NCBI RefSeq assembly: GCF_038005985.1
Contig: NZ_JBBOUI010000001.1
Span: 1,632,001 to 1,696,000 of the forward strand
Length of the DNA: 64,000 bases
DNA from: Solibacillus sp. FSL R7-0682
GTDB taxonomy: Bacteria > Bacillota > Bacilli > Bacillales_A > Planococcaceae
Direction: 5' to 3'
Shown here: positions 1 to 9,582 of the stretch, in pieces
Position numbering within the stretch: position 1 is the first letter of the stretch
Layout: each line of letters starts with the position of its first letter
Made by a program: the position numbers and the translations under genes
Notes under the pieces: model-generated
What the model was told of the DNA's origin: nothing
The model's input: only the letters and a program-made list of their open reading frames with translations
Database searches by the model: none

Positions 1-301
1 AGAAATTTCGCAATTAGAAATACAAGAAAATCCTTTAAAAAAGAGATTGATTAACTATTTAGGTTACGAAGGGTTTAAAAAAATGGATATAGGTACAACG
101 CCTATCCAATTGTTTTCGGGAGATAAAATATGTCTCTTTAGTGATGGAATATATGATGCGTTAACAGAGGTAGAATTGGAGCAATTACTTTCTCGACAGG
201 CTGCGCCTTATGATATTGCCAATAACATTATTCATGTTATTGAAAAAAAGCATTTAAAAAATCAAGATAATGCAACTATCGTTATACTCGAAAAACTGTG
301 A
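1..301 (+). CDS. PP2C-family protein phosphatase, C-terminal part (runs off the left edge)
   Basis: The open frame enters from the left edge (codons start at base 2) and gives about 99 residues of the C-terminal part of a PP2C (PPM) Ser/Thr phosphatase. The family's metal-binding segment is visible as GDKICLFSDGIYDAL, and the C-terminal aspartate motif as KNQDNATIVIL. The family removes phosphate from Ser/Thr residues using two metal ions. A second PP2C-like gene follows 33 bp downstream. By analogy with PppA of type VI secretion, it may reverse Thr phosphorylation that controls assembly of the downstream machinery; this is inference. The start lies outside the window. Confidence 0.85.
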   Translation, partial: EISQLEIQENPLKKRLINYLGYEGFKKMDIGTTPIQLFSGDKICLFSDGIYDALTEVELEQLLSRQAAPYDIANNIIHVIEKKHLKNQDNATIVILEKL

Positions 302-334
302 TAAACATATTGGCGTGTAATAAGGAGGTATATC

Positions 335-1960
335 GTGAGAAGAGAAAATAGTGATTTTAAAACTAGCTTCTTATCTGAAGCAGGCTCATTCATGCAAAAT
401 CGTGATTATTTTGCCTATACCGAATTGGATGACATGGTTTGTTGGGTAGCTGTAAAAGGTTTAGATACCGATCAAGAGATGAAGAGTGCAGAGTTAGCTG
501 TTAAAGCTGTTCTCGAATCGTTTATGGAAAAACCATCTCTATCGAAAAATAGTGTGAAAAGATATATGAAAAAGGCACATCAACAACTACAAATACAAAG
601 TTTAAGAGTTCGTTTAAAGGCTAGTATTGTAATTGTTGTTTCAAATTACTCAAAGTTGATTTATGCAGTGGCAGGTAATTCACGGTTTTATCATTTTCGC
701 AATGGGTCTCTATTACATAGAAGTAATGACCAGAGTTTGGCGCAAGAAATCGTTAATGAAAAGAACCGATCTTTTGAAATAAACAAGCATGAAGAAAAGA
801 GTAATTTATTAAATTATTTAGGGAAACCAAATGATTTTAAGCCTTATATTTCAAAGAAAATGAAGTTAATGGATGGAGATGTGTTGCTTCTAACTACCCC
901 TGGATTTTGGGAAGATGTCAATGAAGTTGAAATGGCAGATGCTTTAGAACTAGCAAAAGATCCAATTCAATATACGGACTTATTAGAAGAAGTGCTACTA
1001 AGCAGGCAAAATAAAATCATTAACAATTATACAATTGCCGCAGTATTTGTAAATAAAGTTTATCAAGAATCCAATAAGAAAAAAATGAAATACATTAAAA
1101 TCATTGCGGCAGCACTTATTGCAACCTTGATTGTTGGTGGAAGTACGTTGTTTTATCAAGCGAAACAAGCAAAGAAGCTAGCTGAATTAGCTGTTGAAAT
1201 GAAGGATCATGAAGAAACAGGAAATTTATATTTTGAGGACGCCAGCTACGAGGAAGCACTAATGGAATATAGTAAGGGAAGAAATATCGCAAAGAAATTA
1301 AAAGATCCGGTACATAGAAATTTATTAGGTACAAAGTTAAGAGTAACGCAACTTATTATTAACGGAGATAAGGCAGCAGAGGCAGGTAAATTCCCTGAGG
1401 CAATGGAGCAATTTGAAAAAGCAAGCCAAGAAGGAAAAATCGTAAAAAATTTTGGGAAAGATGTAATACAACAAAAAATTGCTAATATGGATTCTATTGT
1501 TCAAATTGTTGAAACTACAAAGAATGGAGATCATCAATTTGATTCAGAAGATTATTTTACGGCATTAGCTTCCTATGAAAAGGCAAGAAAAAAAGCAGTG
1601 GCAATATCGTTTAGTGGAGAGCCTCAAATAAAGACTAAAATTGAAGAAACGGAAGAAAAAATAGCAGAACTGAAGAAGGTACAAAAAGAACTGAAGGCGG
1701 AATCTCTAGAAAAGAACGGAGACAATAGCTATGCCAAGCAGGACTATGTAAATGCACTAGATTCGTATGTATTAGCACAAGAAATTTATCAAGAGACGGA
1801 ATTACTAGCAAAAGTATTAGGGCTCGAGCGAAAAATTATGAATGTTAATGAAAAGTTAAATCCGGTACTACCAACTCCGGTAGCAGATGTATCACCAAAT
1901 CTTGATCCACTAGAGAGTGAAGAGGAAAGTAGTGAAAACGTGGGGAAGGGAGGGGAATAA
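335..1960 (+). CDS. Degenerate PP2C-like domain, one membrane helix and TPR-like repeats
   Basis: GTG start after an AAGGAGG at 322-328; 541 residues. Residues about 1-245 have the PP2C layout (DYFAYTELDD, AVAGNSRFYHF, MDGDVLLLTTPGFWEDV) but lack the usual DG and DN metal-binding motifs, so it looks like a pseudophosphatase. A single hydrophobic helix at about 252-274 is followed by helical repeats (about 285-510) with TPR-like spacing such as GNLYFEDASYEEALMEYSKG. A cytoplasmic sensor joined to an outside or periplasm-like TPR domain is the simplest topology, but the orientation is unproven. It probably senses or scaffolds, with the true phosphatase encoded just upstream. The 3' end abuts the next gene. 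Confidence 0.7.
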   Translation: MRRENSDFKTSFLSEAGSFMQNRDYFAYTELDDMVCWVAVKGLDTDQEMKSAELAVKAVLESFMEKPSLSKNSVKRYMKKAHQQLQIQSLRVRLKASIVIVVSNYSKLIYAVAGNSRFYHFRNGSLLHRSNDQSLAQEIVNEKNRSFEINKHEEKSNLLNYLGKPNDFKPYISKKMKLMDGDVLLLTTPGFWEDVNEVEMADALELAKDPIQYTDLLEEVLLSRQNKIINNYTIAAVFVNKVYQESNKKKMKYIKIIAAALIATLIVGGSTLFYQAKQAKKLAELAVEMKDHEETGNLYFEDASYEEALMEYSKGRNIAKKLKDPVHRNLLGTKLRVTQLIINGDKAAEAGKFPEAMEQFEKASQEGKIVKNFGKDVIQQKIANMDSIVQIVETTKNGDHQFDSEDYFTALASYEKARKKAVAISFSGEPQIKTKIEETEEKIAELKKVQKELKAESLEKNGDNSYAKQDYVNALDSYVLAQEIYQETELLAKVLGLERKIMNVNEKLNPVLPTPVADVSPNLDPLESEEESSENVGKGGE

Positions 1961-1961
1961 T

Positions 1962-3239
1962 ATGTTAAAGGAAATCATGTATGAAAGACTACGTAAAATT
2001 GATGATTTAGAACAGCGCCAATTACTAAAGAATATAATGAGCGGTGTTTTTGCCAATTTAATTGATTACCAAACAGAATGGAATAATCGACTTGAAGAAC
2101 GTATTTTTAATGAAATTGATGATTTCGATAACAAATATGATGTTTATGTCACGCTTAACTCAAGAGAAGATATTGATCCAATACATGATTATTTATTCCC
2201 CATGCTTCCGTCTGACCTTGAAAATAAATCAATCGAGACAAAACAAATACTCGAATTGATTCAAAATAATGAAACAGTAAAAGTTAGTAATGTTTTTTTA
2301 GCATGTGATTCTACTCAAATTCAAAAAATAATCGAAACACCAAGGATATTTAAGGGCAAGCTTTTTACGTCAGATGGACCGTTGAATATAAAAGTGAGCC
2401 TTCAGAAAAATACCGTATATTTGCAAGAAGTTGAAAAGCTATATTTTACATATCAAGTAAATGGAATCCCATGGCGAACGATCAACCATCCGTATATTCA
2501 CAAGTTTTTCGATGTTATTTTAACAGAGTGTCCTGTTTTGTCTGAAGATTTGGAAATATATAATGTTGAAATTGACTTAGAAGAGTATGAACAAATCAAA
2601 TATGTAAACATGGTGCCATTATGGAATATTGAACGACATGAAGTGAAAAATAGTGGATTCCCGATACCTGCCATTGACAAAGTGAATTACGAGCATACGA
2701 TTTCAATCAGGAAGTTAGGAACGCAACATGGGTATTTGATTGATTCGGATGAGCAAAGTGTGCGCTATATTCAACATTCAGAGGATGAATTGACTATTGT
2801 TTCACCACTGGACAAATCTGGGGTGTGGACATTATTAAAGATCACTCAATTTGATAACGAGAAGCTTTCCAAGGAGGCTAAATATGAAGTACTGTCAAAT
2901 CAACGAATCGAAAATTTTACGAACAAATATGTTAGAAATTACAACGCTAATGTAAAAACAAAAGGTGAAATTATTCGATTAGTTAATTCTTTCGAAGTAA
3001 GTCATAGGCTGGAGTTAATCGATATTGAATTGAAGGAAGTTCCCCCTTTAGATAGTGTTAGTTATCCAGTTAACGCATTTCTAATCGAAGAGATGGAAGA
3101 GCACCACAAAAAAATTTTATTACTTTCTTTTAAAAGAAAAGAGGAAGATACCTTTATTTCGAATGATATTTTAAGTTTTCTTGTTTCAGAAGTGCAAAGA
3201 TATTTTTTCGAATATAAATGTGTTGGTAAATGGCTATGA
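1962..3239 (+). CDS. Conserved-looking hypothetical protein of the injection-like operon
   Basis: I do not recognise a family. The 425-residue protein starts at ATG 1962 behind a GGGAGGGG ribosome site; a longer frame from 1917 overlaps the previous gene and is less likely. There is no signal peptide or membrane helix. It is rich in charged residues and predicted beta strands (for example GTQHGYLIDSDEQSVRYIQHSEDELTIVSPLDKSGVWTLLKI). It sits tightly between the PP2C-like gene and another unknown, and its 3' end overlaps the next start. Position and size would fit a structural baseplate-type subunit, but the sequence alone does not show this. Confidence 0.6.
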   Translation: MLKEIMYERLRKIDDLEQRQLLKNIMSGVFANLIDYQTEWNNRLEERIFNEIDDFDNKYDVYVTLNSREDIDPIHDYLFPMLPSDLENKSIETKQILELIQNNETVKVSNVFLACDSTQIQKIIETPRIFKGKLFTSDGPLNIKVSLQKNTVYLQEVEKLYFTYQVNGIPWRTINHPYIHKFFDVILTECPVLSEDLEIYNVEIDLEEYEQIKYVNMVPLWNIERHEVKNSGFPIPAIDKVNYEHTISIRKLGTQHGYLIDSDEQSVRYIQHSEDELTIVSPLDKSGVWTLLKITQFDNEKLSKEAKYEVLSNQRIENFTNKYVRNYNANVKTKGEIIRLVNSFEVSHRLELIDIELKEVPPLDSVSYPVNAFLIEEMEEHHKKILLLSFKRKEEDTFISNDILSFLVSEVQRYFFEYKCVGKWL

Positions 3240-3931
3240 ATTATATATGGGAATTACTCATTAAAGCTGAACACCAAGGAATTACAAAAAAAGAAATTCA
3301 TTTTACGCAAGCTCAAAATTTTTCACCTTATATGGAACTAAGCCCTCTCATTATTAATACGCAATTAATAGAACACGATCATCCTATAGAAATTAATTCA
3401 TATTATCGCTATTTTGAGATTTTTAAAGAAATATTTCATCCGAATTGCGAAGTAAATGAAGAAATTAAAGAATATTTAGTGGATATTGTCATCCATTTTC
3501 TTGCAGAGATTGATCGGATGCAAGGAATGAATAAACGTGAATATTATATTCGATTTCTTTCGAGAGAAATTGTAAATCATGTATTTGGTAAACAAATGAG
3601 CGACATTTTTTATACATTTGAAAAGAATGAGCAGGAATTGGTTTTATTCAATATTTTGAGATTGTACCGGACTGGTGAAACACTTTATTTACTGAAGGAT
3701 ACAATGAAGAGACTTTTCACGAATTGCACTATTTATACAAAATCAGAGGGGACAGATGAAGTTCTACTTTATATTGGAAAAGAAAAAAATGGAATAGATG
3801 AGGCAAAGATACTGTTTGTTCAAACACTTTTTTTACCTATAGGCTACAAACTGGAAGTATATTGGAAAAATCATTTCGGAATTATTGATGTGGAAGAAAC
3901 AATGCAAATCGATCGAATAGCCTTGTATTAA
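3236..3931 (+). CDS. Hypothetical protein, possible baseplate-type subunit
   Basis: A 231-residue soluble protein that I cannot assign. ATG 3236 overlaps the stop of the previous gene as ATGA, the usual sign of translational coupling; an in-frame ATG at 3230 is the alternative. The N-terminal two thirds look helical (residues about 60-150). The last 25 residues (GYKLEVYWKNHFGIIDVEETMQIDRIALY) form a compact hydrophobic strand pattern reminiscent of the ends of phage-tail or T6SS baseplate proteins; that resemblance is an impression, not a match. It lies 22 bp before the Hsp70-like gene. Confidence 0.55.
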   Translation: MNYIWELLIKAEHQGITKKEIHFTQAQNFSPYMELSPLIINTQLIEHDHPIEINSYYRYFEIFKEIFHPNCEVNEEIKEYLVDIVIHFLAEIDRMQGMNKREYYIRFLSREIVNHVFGKQMSDIFYTFEKNEQELVLFNILRLYRTGETLYLLKDTMKRLFTNCTIYTKSEGTDEVLLYIGKEKNGIDEAKILFVQTLFLPIGYKLEVYWKNHFGIIDVEETMQIDRIALY

Positions 3932-3953
3932 AAAGGTGAAAGGAGAAGGCAAG

Positions 3954-6602
3954 ATGAGTAAATATTCGTATAAGTTATATACAAATAATCGTTTTACCGA
4001 AAAAAAATACATGACCTATACGCATGTAGAGCTGTTGGAATTAACGACTTTTCAACTTCGGAACATTTGTTACAAGGAGAAACTTGTTACAGGGTTAGTT
4101 AATAACTTAACAAGAGATGATTTAATTCAAACAATTCTTAGATATCGTGGAACAGAGGAGAATCTTTTAATAAAAGATAAAAAGGAGGGCGGATTTGAAA
4201 GAATAGAAGCTGCTTTGCAAGCCTATTTACAAACTCCGCTTTCTGATAATGGTGAAATAAAAATTCCAGCAAAAATGACACTGTATAGCGGACTAAAAAT
4301 GGACGAGCGAGATCAGTATTTCGTGAAAACAGGAGGGTTATTAGTAGAATCAAATGCTTTTCTAATAAATGACCAGTTAGAATTGTGCGGTATTTTTAAC
4401 CTATTAAAAAATGAACAATCTCCGAACCAATATTACTTAGCTACAGAGGAAGCAATTGGTATTCGTGATACGAGTAATAAGAATTATAGTTTTATTTTTT
4501 TAAGAAAACAAGATTCAGAGTATTTGTATAAATCCTACTATCAGGAGCACCCACTTCCACCGACAAATCTTCACTACTATAAAGTGCCTATACCTGACTT
4601 GGAAATAAAGCAATTAGAAACAACAAAAGCCATCCTTGCAATTGATTTTGGTACAACGAATACGACCGCTGGCGTGTATTTAGATAGCGACTATGTTTCG
4701 TCACCATGTAGTCAAGATTTATTGAATCAACGAATTCAATTAGACACGATTAATTTTGTATCCTTTCCAGATCCAATGCATCATGACGAATGGGTAGAAG
4801 TAGTTCCGACCGTTTTAAGTGTAGCAGATTGCTCCAATCCAGATCGACCAAGCTACCATTTTGGATATGAAGCATTAAAAGTAATGAAAAAAAATAGCTA
4901 CACAACCCTTGCTACAAAGTTCCAAGGAATAAAACGATGGATTAATAATTATGCCAAATTAGAAGAAATAATGGATGCAAATGGAAACACAGCGCTCGTA
5001 CCAAGGAGCCAAATTTTAAGAGAGTTTCTGCTATATGTAATCCGTATGGCAGAGCATCAATTCAAATGTCGCTTTAAATATTTGCATATTTCAAGTCCAG
5101 TTAAATTGAAAACGCAGTTTACAGAGATGTTTCAGTCTATTCTACCAGAGTATCAAATCGAATCAGAATTTGCTCTAGATGAAGGCATGGCAGTTCTTTA
5201 TAATACCATTGCAAATCAAATCGAAAATAATAGCTTTATAGAAGGAAAAGAATATAAAGCACTTGTGATTGATTGCGGTGGAGGAACAACGGACTTATCT
5301 TCCTGCAAATTTCAAATAGAAGACGGCCATATTTCTTATAAAATTGATATTCACACAACATATGAAAATGGGGATACGAATTTCGGTGGTAATAATATAA
5401 CGTACCGCATTTTTCAATTTATGAAAATTGTATTTGCGAATTATTATAGCCGTGGTAAAAATGCCTACGATATTGATACGTTAATCGACATACCAGGTAA
5501 AGATATTTATAGACATGTAGATGAATATGGTGTGGCAGCTGTTTACGAACAATTTGAAAAAGTTTTTTTAGAAGCCGAGCGTATTATACCGACTAGATTT
5601 AAGGAATATGAGAACAGAACACGTGATGAATACCTGCGTGTACGTAACAATTATTACTTCCTATGGGAAATGGCAGAAGAAATGAAGAAAGAATTTTATA
5701 GAAGAACAGGCATTTTAAGAAGTCGATTCAATGCAGAAAGTGACTCACACCAGGATAGTGATTTAAATGTTACTGCTGTAGAGCGTTGGAGCTTATCAAT
5801 TGTAGATAATAATCAATTCCAAGATATTTATGATTATCCGAATGTCTTCTTTAATATTAAGGAAATTGACCACCTGATAAAGGGTGATATTTATAATATT
5901 GTTCGAGAATTTTTAGAACAGTTTTATGAAGAAGGCACGTTAAATGATTACTCGATTATAAAATTAACGGGCCAATCTTGTAAAATCGATGCCTTTAGAG
6001 AGGCGTTGAAAGAGTTTGTTCCAGGGAGAAGCATTGAGTTTCGACAAAAGGCTGAAAGTGTAGGAAAAGTACCCGAATTAAAATTAGCTTGTTTAAGAGG
6101 GGCAATCCGTTACTTAAATGCTAGAAGAAGCGGCGTAATTGAAATCAATATGACAAATCATGCTCCTGTTATTCCGTATGCGGTAAGTGCGTTAACACAT
6201 AACCGTCAAAATAAAGTATTAATCAGTAGTCAAGAACGTTTAAATCAAATCCATGGCACAATTTCTCGACCATGGGGTGTAACAGAAGTTGAATTCTTCT
6301 TATGGAGAAGCGATGATACACCATCCCTTAAATTTATTTATTTTAATCATTTAGAAGATTTTATACCTGTAATTTATGAACAAATCGAAAGTTTTTATAG
6401 TGCAGATAAAATTCCACAGGAAGAAACGGATTCTATTAAAAATGGAGAAATCAAGTTCTTTGTTTTTGCTGGGGAAAATCATTGGGGCTTCCATGTTGTA
6501 CCAGTAGCAAGACGTGATGAACAATTATTCATTGGAAATAAAGAATTCTTTGCTTTTGAAACGGACTTATCAGAATTAGACTTTTTTGATGGACAAAAGT
6601 AA
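3954..6602 (+). CDS. Hsp70/actin-fold ATPase (SrfB-like) of the injection-like operon
   Basis: 882 residues from ATG 3954, with GGAGAAGG 10 bp upstream (an earlier ATG at 3936 has no such site). The actin/Hsp70 nucleotide-binding signature is complete. Phosphate-1 is at about residue 231 (DFGTTNTTAGVYL), phosphate-2 at about 440 (DCGGGTTDLSS) and the adenosine motif at about 671 (LTGQSCKIDAF). About 230 residues precede the ATPase core and about 190 follow it, with no typical substrate-binding domain. DnaK itself is about 610 residues, so this is a specialised paralogue. It probably acts as an ATP-dependent assembly or effector-loading factor for the spike and toxin proteins encoded downstream (inference from position). 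Confidence 0.8.
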   Translation: MSKYSYKLYTNNRFTEKKYMTYTHVELLELTTFQLRNICYKEKLVTGLVNNLTRDDLIQTILRYRGTEENLLIKDKKEGGFERIEAALQAYLQTPLSDNGEIKIPAKMTLYSGLKMDERDQYFVKTGGLLVESNAFLINDQLELCGIFNLLKNEQSPNQYYLATEEAIGIRDTSNKNYSFIFLRKQDSEYLYKSYYQEHPLPPTNLHYYKVPIPDLEIKQLETTKAILAIDFGTTNTTAGVYLDSDYVSSPCSQDLLNQRIQLDTINFVSFPDPMHHDEWVEVVPTVLSVADCSNPDRPSYHFGYEALKVMKKNSYTTLATKFQGIKRWINNYAKLEEIMDANGNTALVPRSQILREFLLYVIRMAEHQFKCRFKYLHISSPVKLKTQFTEMFQSILPEYQIESEFALDEGMAVLYNTIANQIENNSFIEGKEYKALVIDCGGGTTDLSSCKFQIEDGHISYKIDIHTTYENGDTNFGGNNITYRIFQFMKIVFANYYSRGKNAYDIDTLIDIPGKDIYRHVDEYGVAAVYEQFEKVFLEAERIIPTRFKEYENRTRDEYLRVRNNYYFLWEMAEEMKKEFYRRTGILRSRFNAESDSHQDSDLNVTAVERWSLSIVDNNQFQDIYDYPNVFFNIKEIDHLIKGDIYNIVREFLEQFYEEGTLNDYSIIKLTGQSCKIDAFREALKEFVPGRSIEFRQKAESVGKVPELKLACLRGAIRYLNARRSGVIEINMTNHAPVIPYAVSALTHNRQNKVLISSQERLNQIHGTISRPWGVTEVEFFLWRSDDTPSLKFIYFNHLEDFIPVIYEQIESFYSADKIPQEETDSIKNGEIKFFVFAGENHWGFHVVPVARRDEQLFIGNKEFFAFETDLSELDFFDGQK

Positions 6603-6632
6603 AAACCTTAAAGCAGCAACGTAAGAAGAGAG

Positions 6633-7415
6633 GTGAATAGACCGTTGTTTATCCATCAGTATCCGCATTTTCAAAAGGGAAGAGTTTTAAAAGGTGTAAT
6701 GTTAGAAAATTTACGCGATTATCCCCGAGCATTATCAGACTTACATTTTCAAAACTACTCTGACGGTATTATTGCAGGTGTTGAAGTGTATGTAAAAGGC
6801 GAAAATCTCGTTATTTCAAAAGGAATCGTGAAGTATAACGGCAGACTATATACGTTACATAGTGACTATGAAGTAGCTTACTTGCAATCAAAGAAGGAAA
6901 GTTATTTAAAAATTCGATTTGCAGAAGAACAAAATGAATTAGATTTTACGATCTTTACTGCGGAGATCCTTTTGGAAGATGCAGTAGAATGTTCGAAAAA
7001 TGAGATAGAATTAGCCCGTTTTAAATTAAAGCCAGGTGCTCGCCTGCGCTCTGAGCTAATAGATTTTTTTGATTTTGCTACAGAGTTTAATACATTAAAT
7101 CATATTCATTGTCAGTATGCAGGCATCCAAAACAGCACGTTTCATCCAATGATATTACGCCAATTTGCACGTGAAATCTTACAGAACAAACCATCGAATC
7201 CTTTCGATATTGCATTTACATTGGAATGTTTGAATCAGGAACGCATTCAACGTGAGGCAATAGAATTATATATAAGTAATCGGTTAGAGCTTGCGGAGCA
7301 CCGATTTTCTAATAGTCAAATTCATCGATATTTGTCTCGAATTTTATTAGAGGTGAAAAACGGTGGTAGAAAAACAGGGACTGCGCCATTACGTCAACGG
7401 ATGATTGTCGAATAA
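6633..7415 (+). CDS. Possible phage-tail/baseplate-like protein
   Basis: 260 residues, GTG start with an AAGAGAGG site. Residues 15-75 (LKGVMLENLRDYPRALSDLHFQ, then DGIIAGVEVYVKGENLVISKGIVKYNGRLYTL) follow a pattern I know from tail and baseplate proteins: a helix ending in R-L-x-D/H, a G-I-I/V-x-G-V/L-E-V turn, then short strands describing an inner G-x-x-x-x-N-G-R motif. The C-terminal half is helical and basic. It sits between the Hsp70-like and DcrB-like genes upstream of the first spike. A baseplate or adaptor role is inferred; no family name can be given with confidence. Confidence 0.55.
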   Translation: MNRPLFIHQYPHFQKGRVLKGVMLENLRDYPRALSDLHFQNYSDGIIAGVEVYVKGENLVISKGIVKYNGRLYTLHSDYEVAYLQSKKESYLKIRFAEEQNELDFTIFTAEILLEDAVECSKNEIELARFKLKPGARLRSELIDFFDFATEFNTLNHIHCQYAGIQNSTFHPMILRQFAREILQNKPSNPFDIAFTLECLNQERIQREAIELYISNRLELAEHRFSNSQIHRYLSRILLEVKNGGRKTGTAPLRQRMIVE

Positions 7416-7445
7416 CAAATGTTGAAGAAACGGAAGGTGAATGGG

Positions 7446-8114
7446 TTGAAGTTTTTAGATGAAAAAATCATTGCACTTAGAAATGAAATGAGAGAGCAAG
7501 AAAATCATGAATTAGCCCAGAAGGAAGCAACGTTAAAAAAAGAGCAGGAGCCGGAACAGGAAGATTCGAAAACAATTGACCTTACGCAAGATTTTATCGA
7601 AATAGATGAACAGAAGATTCCCGTCATTACTCAGCCAGTATTAAACGGGAAAATGCTCATTCGAATGCCAAATCTTTTTTTAATTATGGCTAAAGAGTTA
7701 GCATCGTTAAAGTATCCATCAGAAAGAAGACCAACTGTTATTTATACTGATGAGACATCGACGATTAATTTAGCACTTAATTTGACTGACTACCCTTTGA
7801 GAGAATCTGAGGTGGAAGATTTCCAAGAAAATATGATTGAAGTGCTTGAACAAGCACATCCTTCAGCAAAATGGTTGGATACAGGAATGATGGAAATACA
7901 AGAAAAGACAATTGCCTTTATTGAAATCATTACACCAGCAATTGATGGAGATATTTTTAATTTAATGTTTTTTGCAGCGTTAAATGGTCAAACACTTATT
8001 GGCACCTTCAATTGTATGGAAGGGGATCTTGAAAGCTGGCGCCCTGTGGCAAAAGCAATGGTAGAAACACTTGAGTTCCCCTTAAATGAAAAAAATGAGG
8101 TGACAAAGGCATGA
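7446..8114 (+). CDS. DcrB/DUF1795-like protein
   Basis: The best ribosome site (GGAAGGTG) points to TTG 7446 (222 residues); ATG 7419 and GTG 7437 are in-frame alternatives without a good site. After a charged helical N-terminus (about 60 residues, Glu/Lys/Gln-rich), residues about 70-220 show the alpha/beta pattern of DUF1795/DcrB (PsbP/Mog1-like fold), ending in the characteristic F-x-C-x(6)-W-x-x-x-A-x-x-M-x-x-T-L-x-F segment. DUF1795 proteins act as adaptors or chaperones for T6SS spike-effector complexes (EagR type), which fits its position directly before a VgrG-like gene that it overlaps by four bases. Confidence 0.65.
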   Translation: MKFLDEKIIALRNEMREQENHELAQKEATLKKEQEPEQEDSKTIDLTQDFIEIDEQKIPVITQPVLNGKMLIRMPNLFLIMAKELASLKYPSERRPTVIYTDETSTINLALNLTDYPLRESEVEDFQENMIEVLEQAHPSAKWLDTGMMEIQEKTIAFIEIITPAIDGDIFNLMFFAALNGQTLIGTFNCMEGDLESWRPVAKAMVETLEFPLNEKNEVTKA

Positions 8115-9535
8115 GTGGATTCGTAACAACTTATGGTAATTTGCAAATCCAACCATTTAAGTTGGTGAGTATTCAAGAATTGACATTAACAAAGAAAATA
8201 AACGAGCATGCAAGCCTGCGTTTTACAGGCATTGTACCTGAAGAAGTAAAAGATCAATATGTAGAAATGACCGAGGTTTATTCAAACATTGAAGTCAACC
8301 AAATTGATCATTTAGGCGTACCTACCCCATTATTTAAAGGCATCATTTTGTCTGTGAAAGTAAGTGCAGTTCATGGTGTTTATTATTTGGAAGTTGAGGC
8401 GGCTTCAGGTACGTATCTACTTGATATTAAAAAGAGAAAGCGTTCATATCAGGATAAAGATATGACATATGCGGCATTGTTCCAAGAAATAAGTCCTCTT
8501 TATCCAGGTTTAGATATTATCGATGAGATAACAAAAGGGGCGAAATTAGAGAAATTTACCCTTCAATATCAAGAAACGGATTGGCAATTTTTAAAGAGGC
8601 TTGCGTCTCGTTTTAATGTGGGACTTGTTTCTGCTGCGACCTTTAATCAACCAAAGTTTCATTTTGGTATTCCAAATGGCAAAGGAAAAGGGAAGCTAGA
8701 AGACTACCATTATACGGTAAGGAAAAAGTTAGCTGACTACTTGCTTTATACAGAAAACGGGAATGAAGGTATGGCGGAAAGTGACTTTTTATATTACGAA
8801 GTAGAAACTGATCAAGTACTGGCAATTGGCGATTATGTAACATTTAATGAACAAACACTGTACATCTATGAGGCTTCGACAGCTATGAAAGATGGATTAT
8901 TAAAACATCAATATATTCTGTCGTCGAAAAATGGCATGAATCAAAGTGAACAATTTAATCGTGCAATTTCAGGTGTGTCTCTTGAAGGAAAAGTGTTAGA
9001 GGTTGCTAAAGATCACTTGAAGGTACACTTAACTATTGATGAAAAACAGGAAATCGGGAAAGCGCATTGGTTCCTTTATTCAACGCTTTATTCTGCAGAA
9101 GGACATAGTGGCTGGTATAGCATGCCTGAAGTAAATGATTTTGTCCATATTTATTTCCCAACCAATCTTGAAGAGGAAGGGATTGCGAGTAGCTCTATCC
9201 GAAAAAATCGCGACAGTAGTGCAACGAATAAATTGGACGATCCTTCAACGAAATATTACCGAACAGCCTTTGGCAAAGAGATTAAGATTAGTCCGACTGA
9301 AGTTGTTATTACGGCACAAGATGGAGATATCTTTGTACGTTTAAATGAAGAAAGCGGTATTGAGATTTTTAGCAAGAAAGCCGTTCAATTTATTTCAGAG
9401 GCAGATATTACTGTGAATGCGAGTAAAAAAATAAGTTTAACAGCTGAGGACGAAATCTCATTGAAATGTAAGGACAGTAAAATCGTCATGGATGGGAATG
9501 TGCAAATCTTTGGTAAAGAAGTAAAAGCCAATTAA
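8111..9535 (+). CDS. VgrG/gpD-like spike protein 1
   Basis: 474 residues, ATGA overlap with the upstream gene. Residues about 1-280 match the gp27-like hub of phage late-control protein D and VgrG, with the diagnostic YQETDWQFLKRLASRFN segment at about 153-169. A gp5-type OB fold follows (about 290-370: SLEGKVLEVAKDHLKVHLTID, then YSAEGHSGWYSMPEVNDFVHIYFPT). The end is a short beta-prism-like region with alternating hydrophobic residues (SKIVMDGNVQIFGKEVK). There is no C-terminal toxin extension. The family forms the trimeric puncturing spike of contractile tails and T6SS. It pairs with a second VgrG-like gene at 11804, separated by a PAAR-like gene. Confidence 0.85.
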   Translation: MSGFVTTYGNLQIQPFKLVSIQELTLTKKINEHASLRFTGIVPEEVKDQYVEMTEVYSNIEVNQIDHLGVPTPLFKGIILSVKVSAVHGVYYLEVEAASGTYLLDIKKRKRSYQDKDMTYAALFQEISPLYPGLDIIDEITKGAKLEKFTLQYQETDWQFLKRLASRFNVGLVSAATFNQPKFHFGIPNGKGKGKLEDYHYTVRKKLADYLLYTENGNEGMAESDFLYYEVETDQVLAIGDYVTFNEQTLYIYEASTAMKDGLLKHQYILSSKNGMNQSEQFNRAISGVSLEGKVLEVAKDHLKVHLTIDEKQEIGKAHWFLYSTLYSAEGHSGWYSMPEVNDFVHIYFPTNLEEEGIASSSIRKNRDSSATNKLDDPSTKYYRTAFGKEIKISPTEVVITAQDGDIFVRLNEESGIEIFSKKAVQFISEADITVNASKKISLTAEDEISLKCKDSKIVMDGNVQIFGKEVKAN

Positions 9536-9582
9536 AAGGCACCATCATAGACCTCTTAAAATTGGGAAAGAAGGAGACATCT

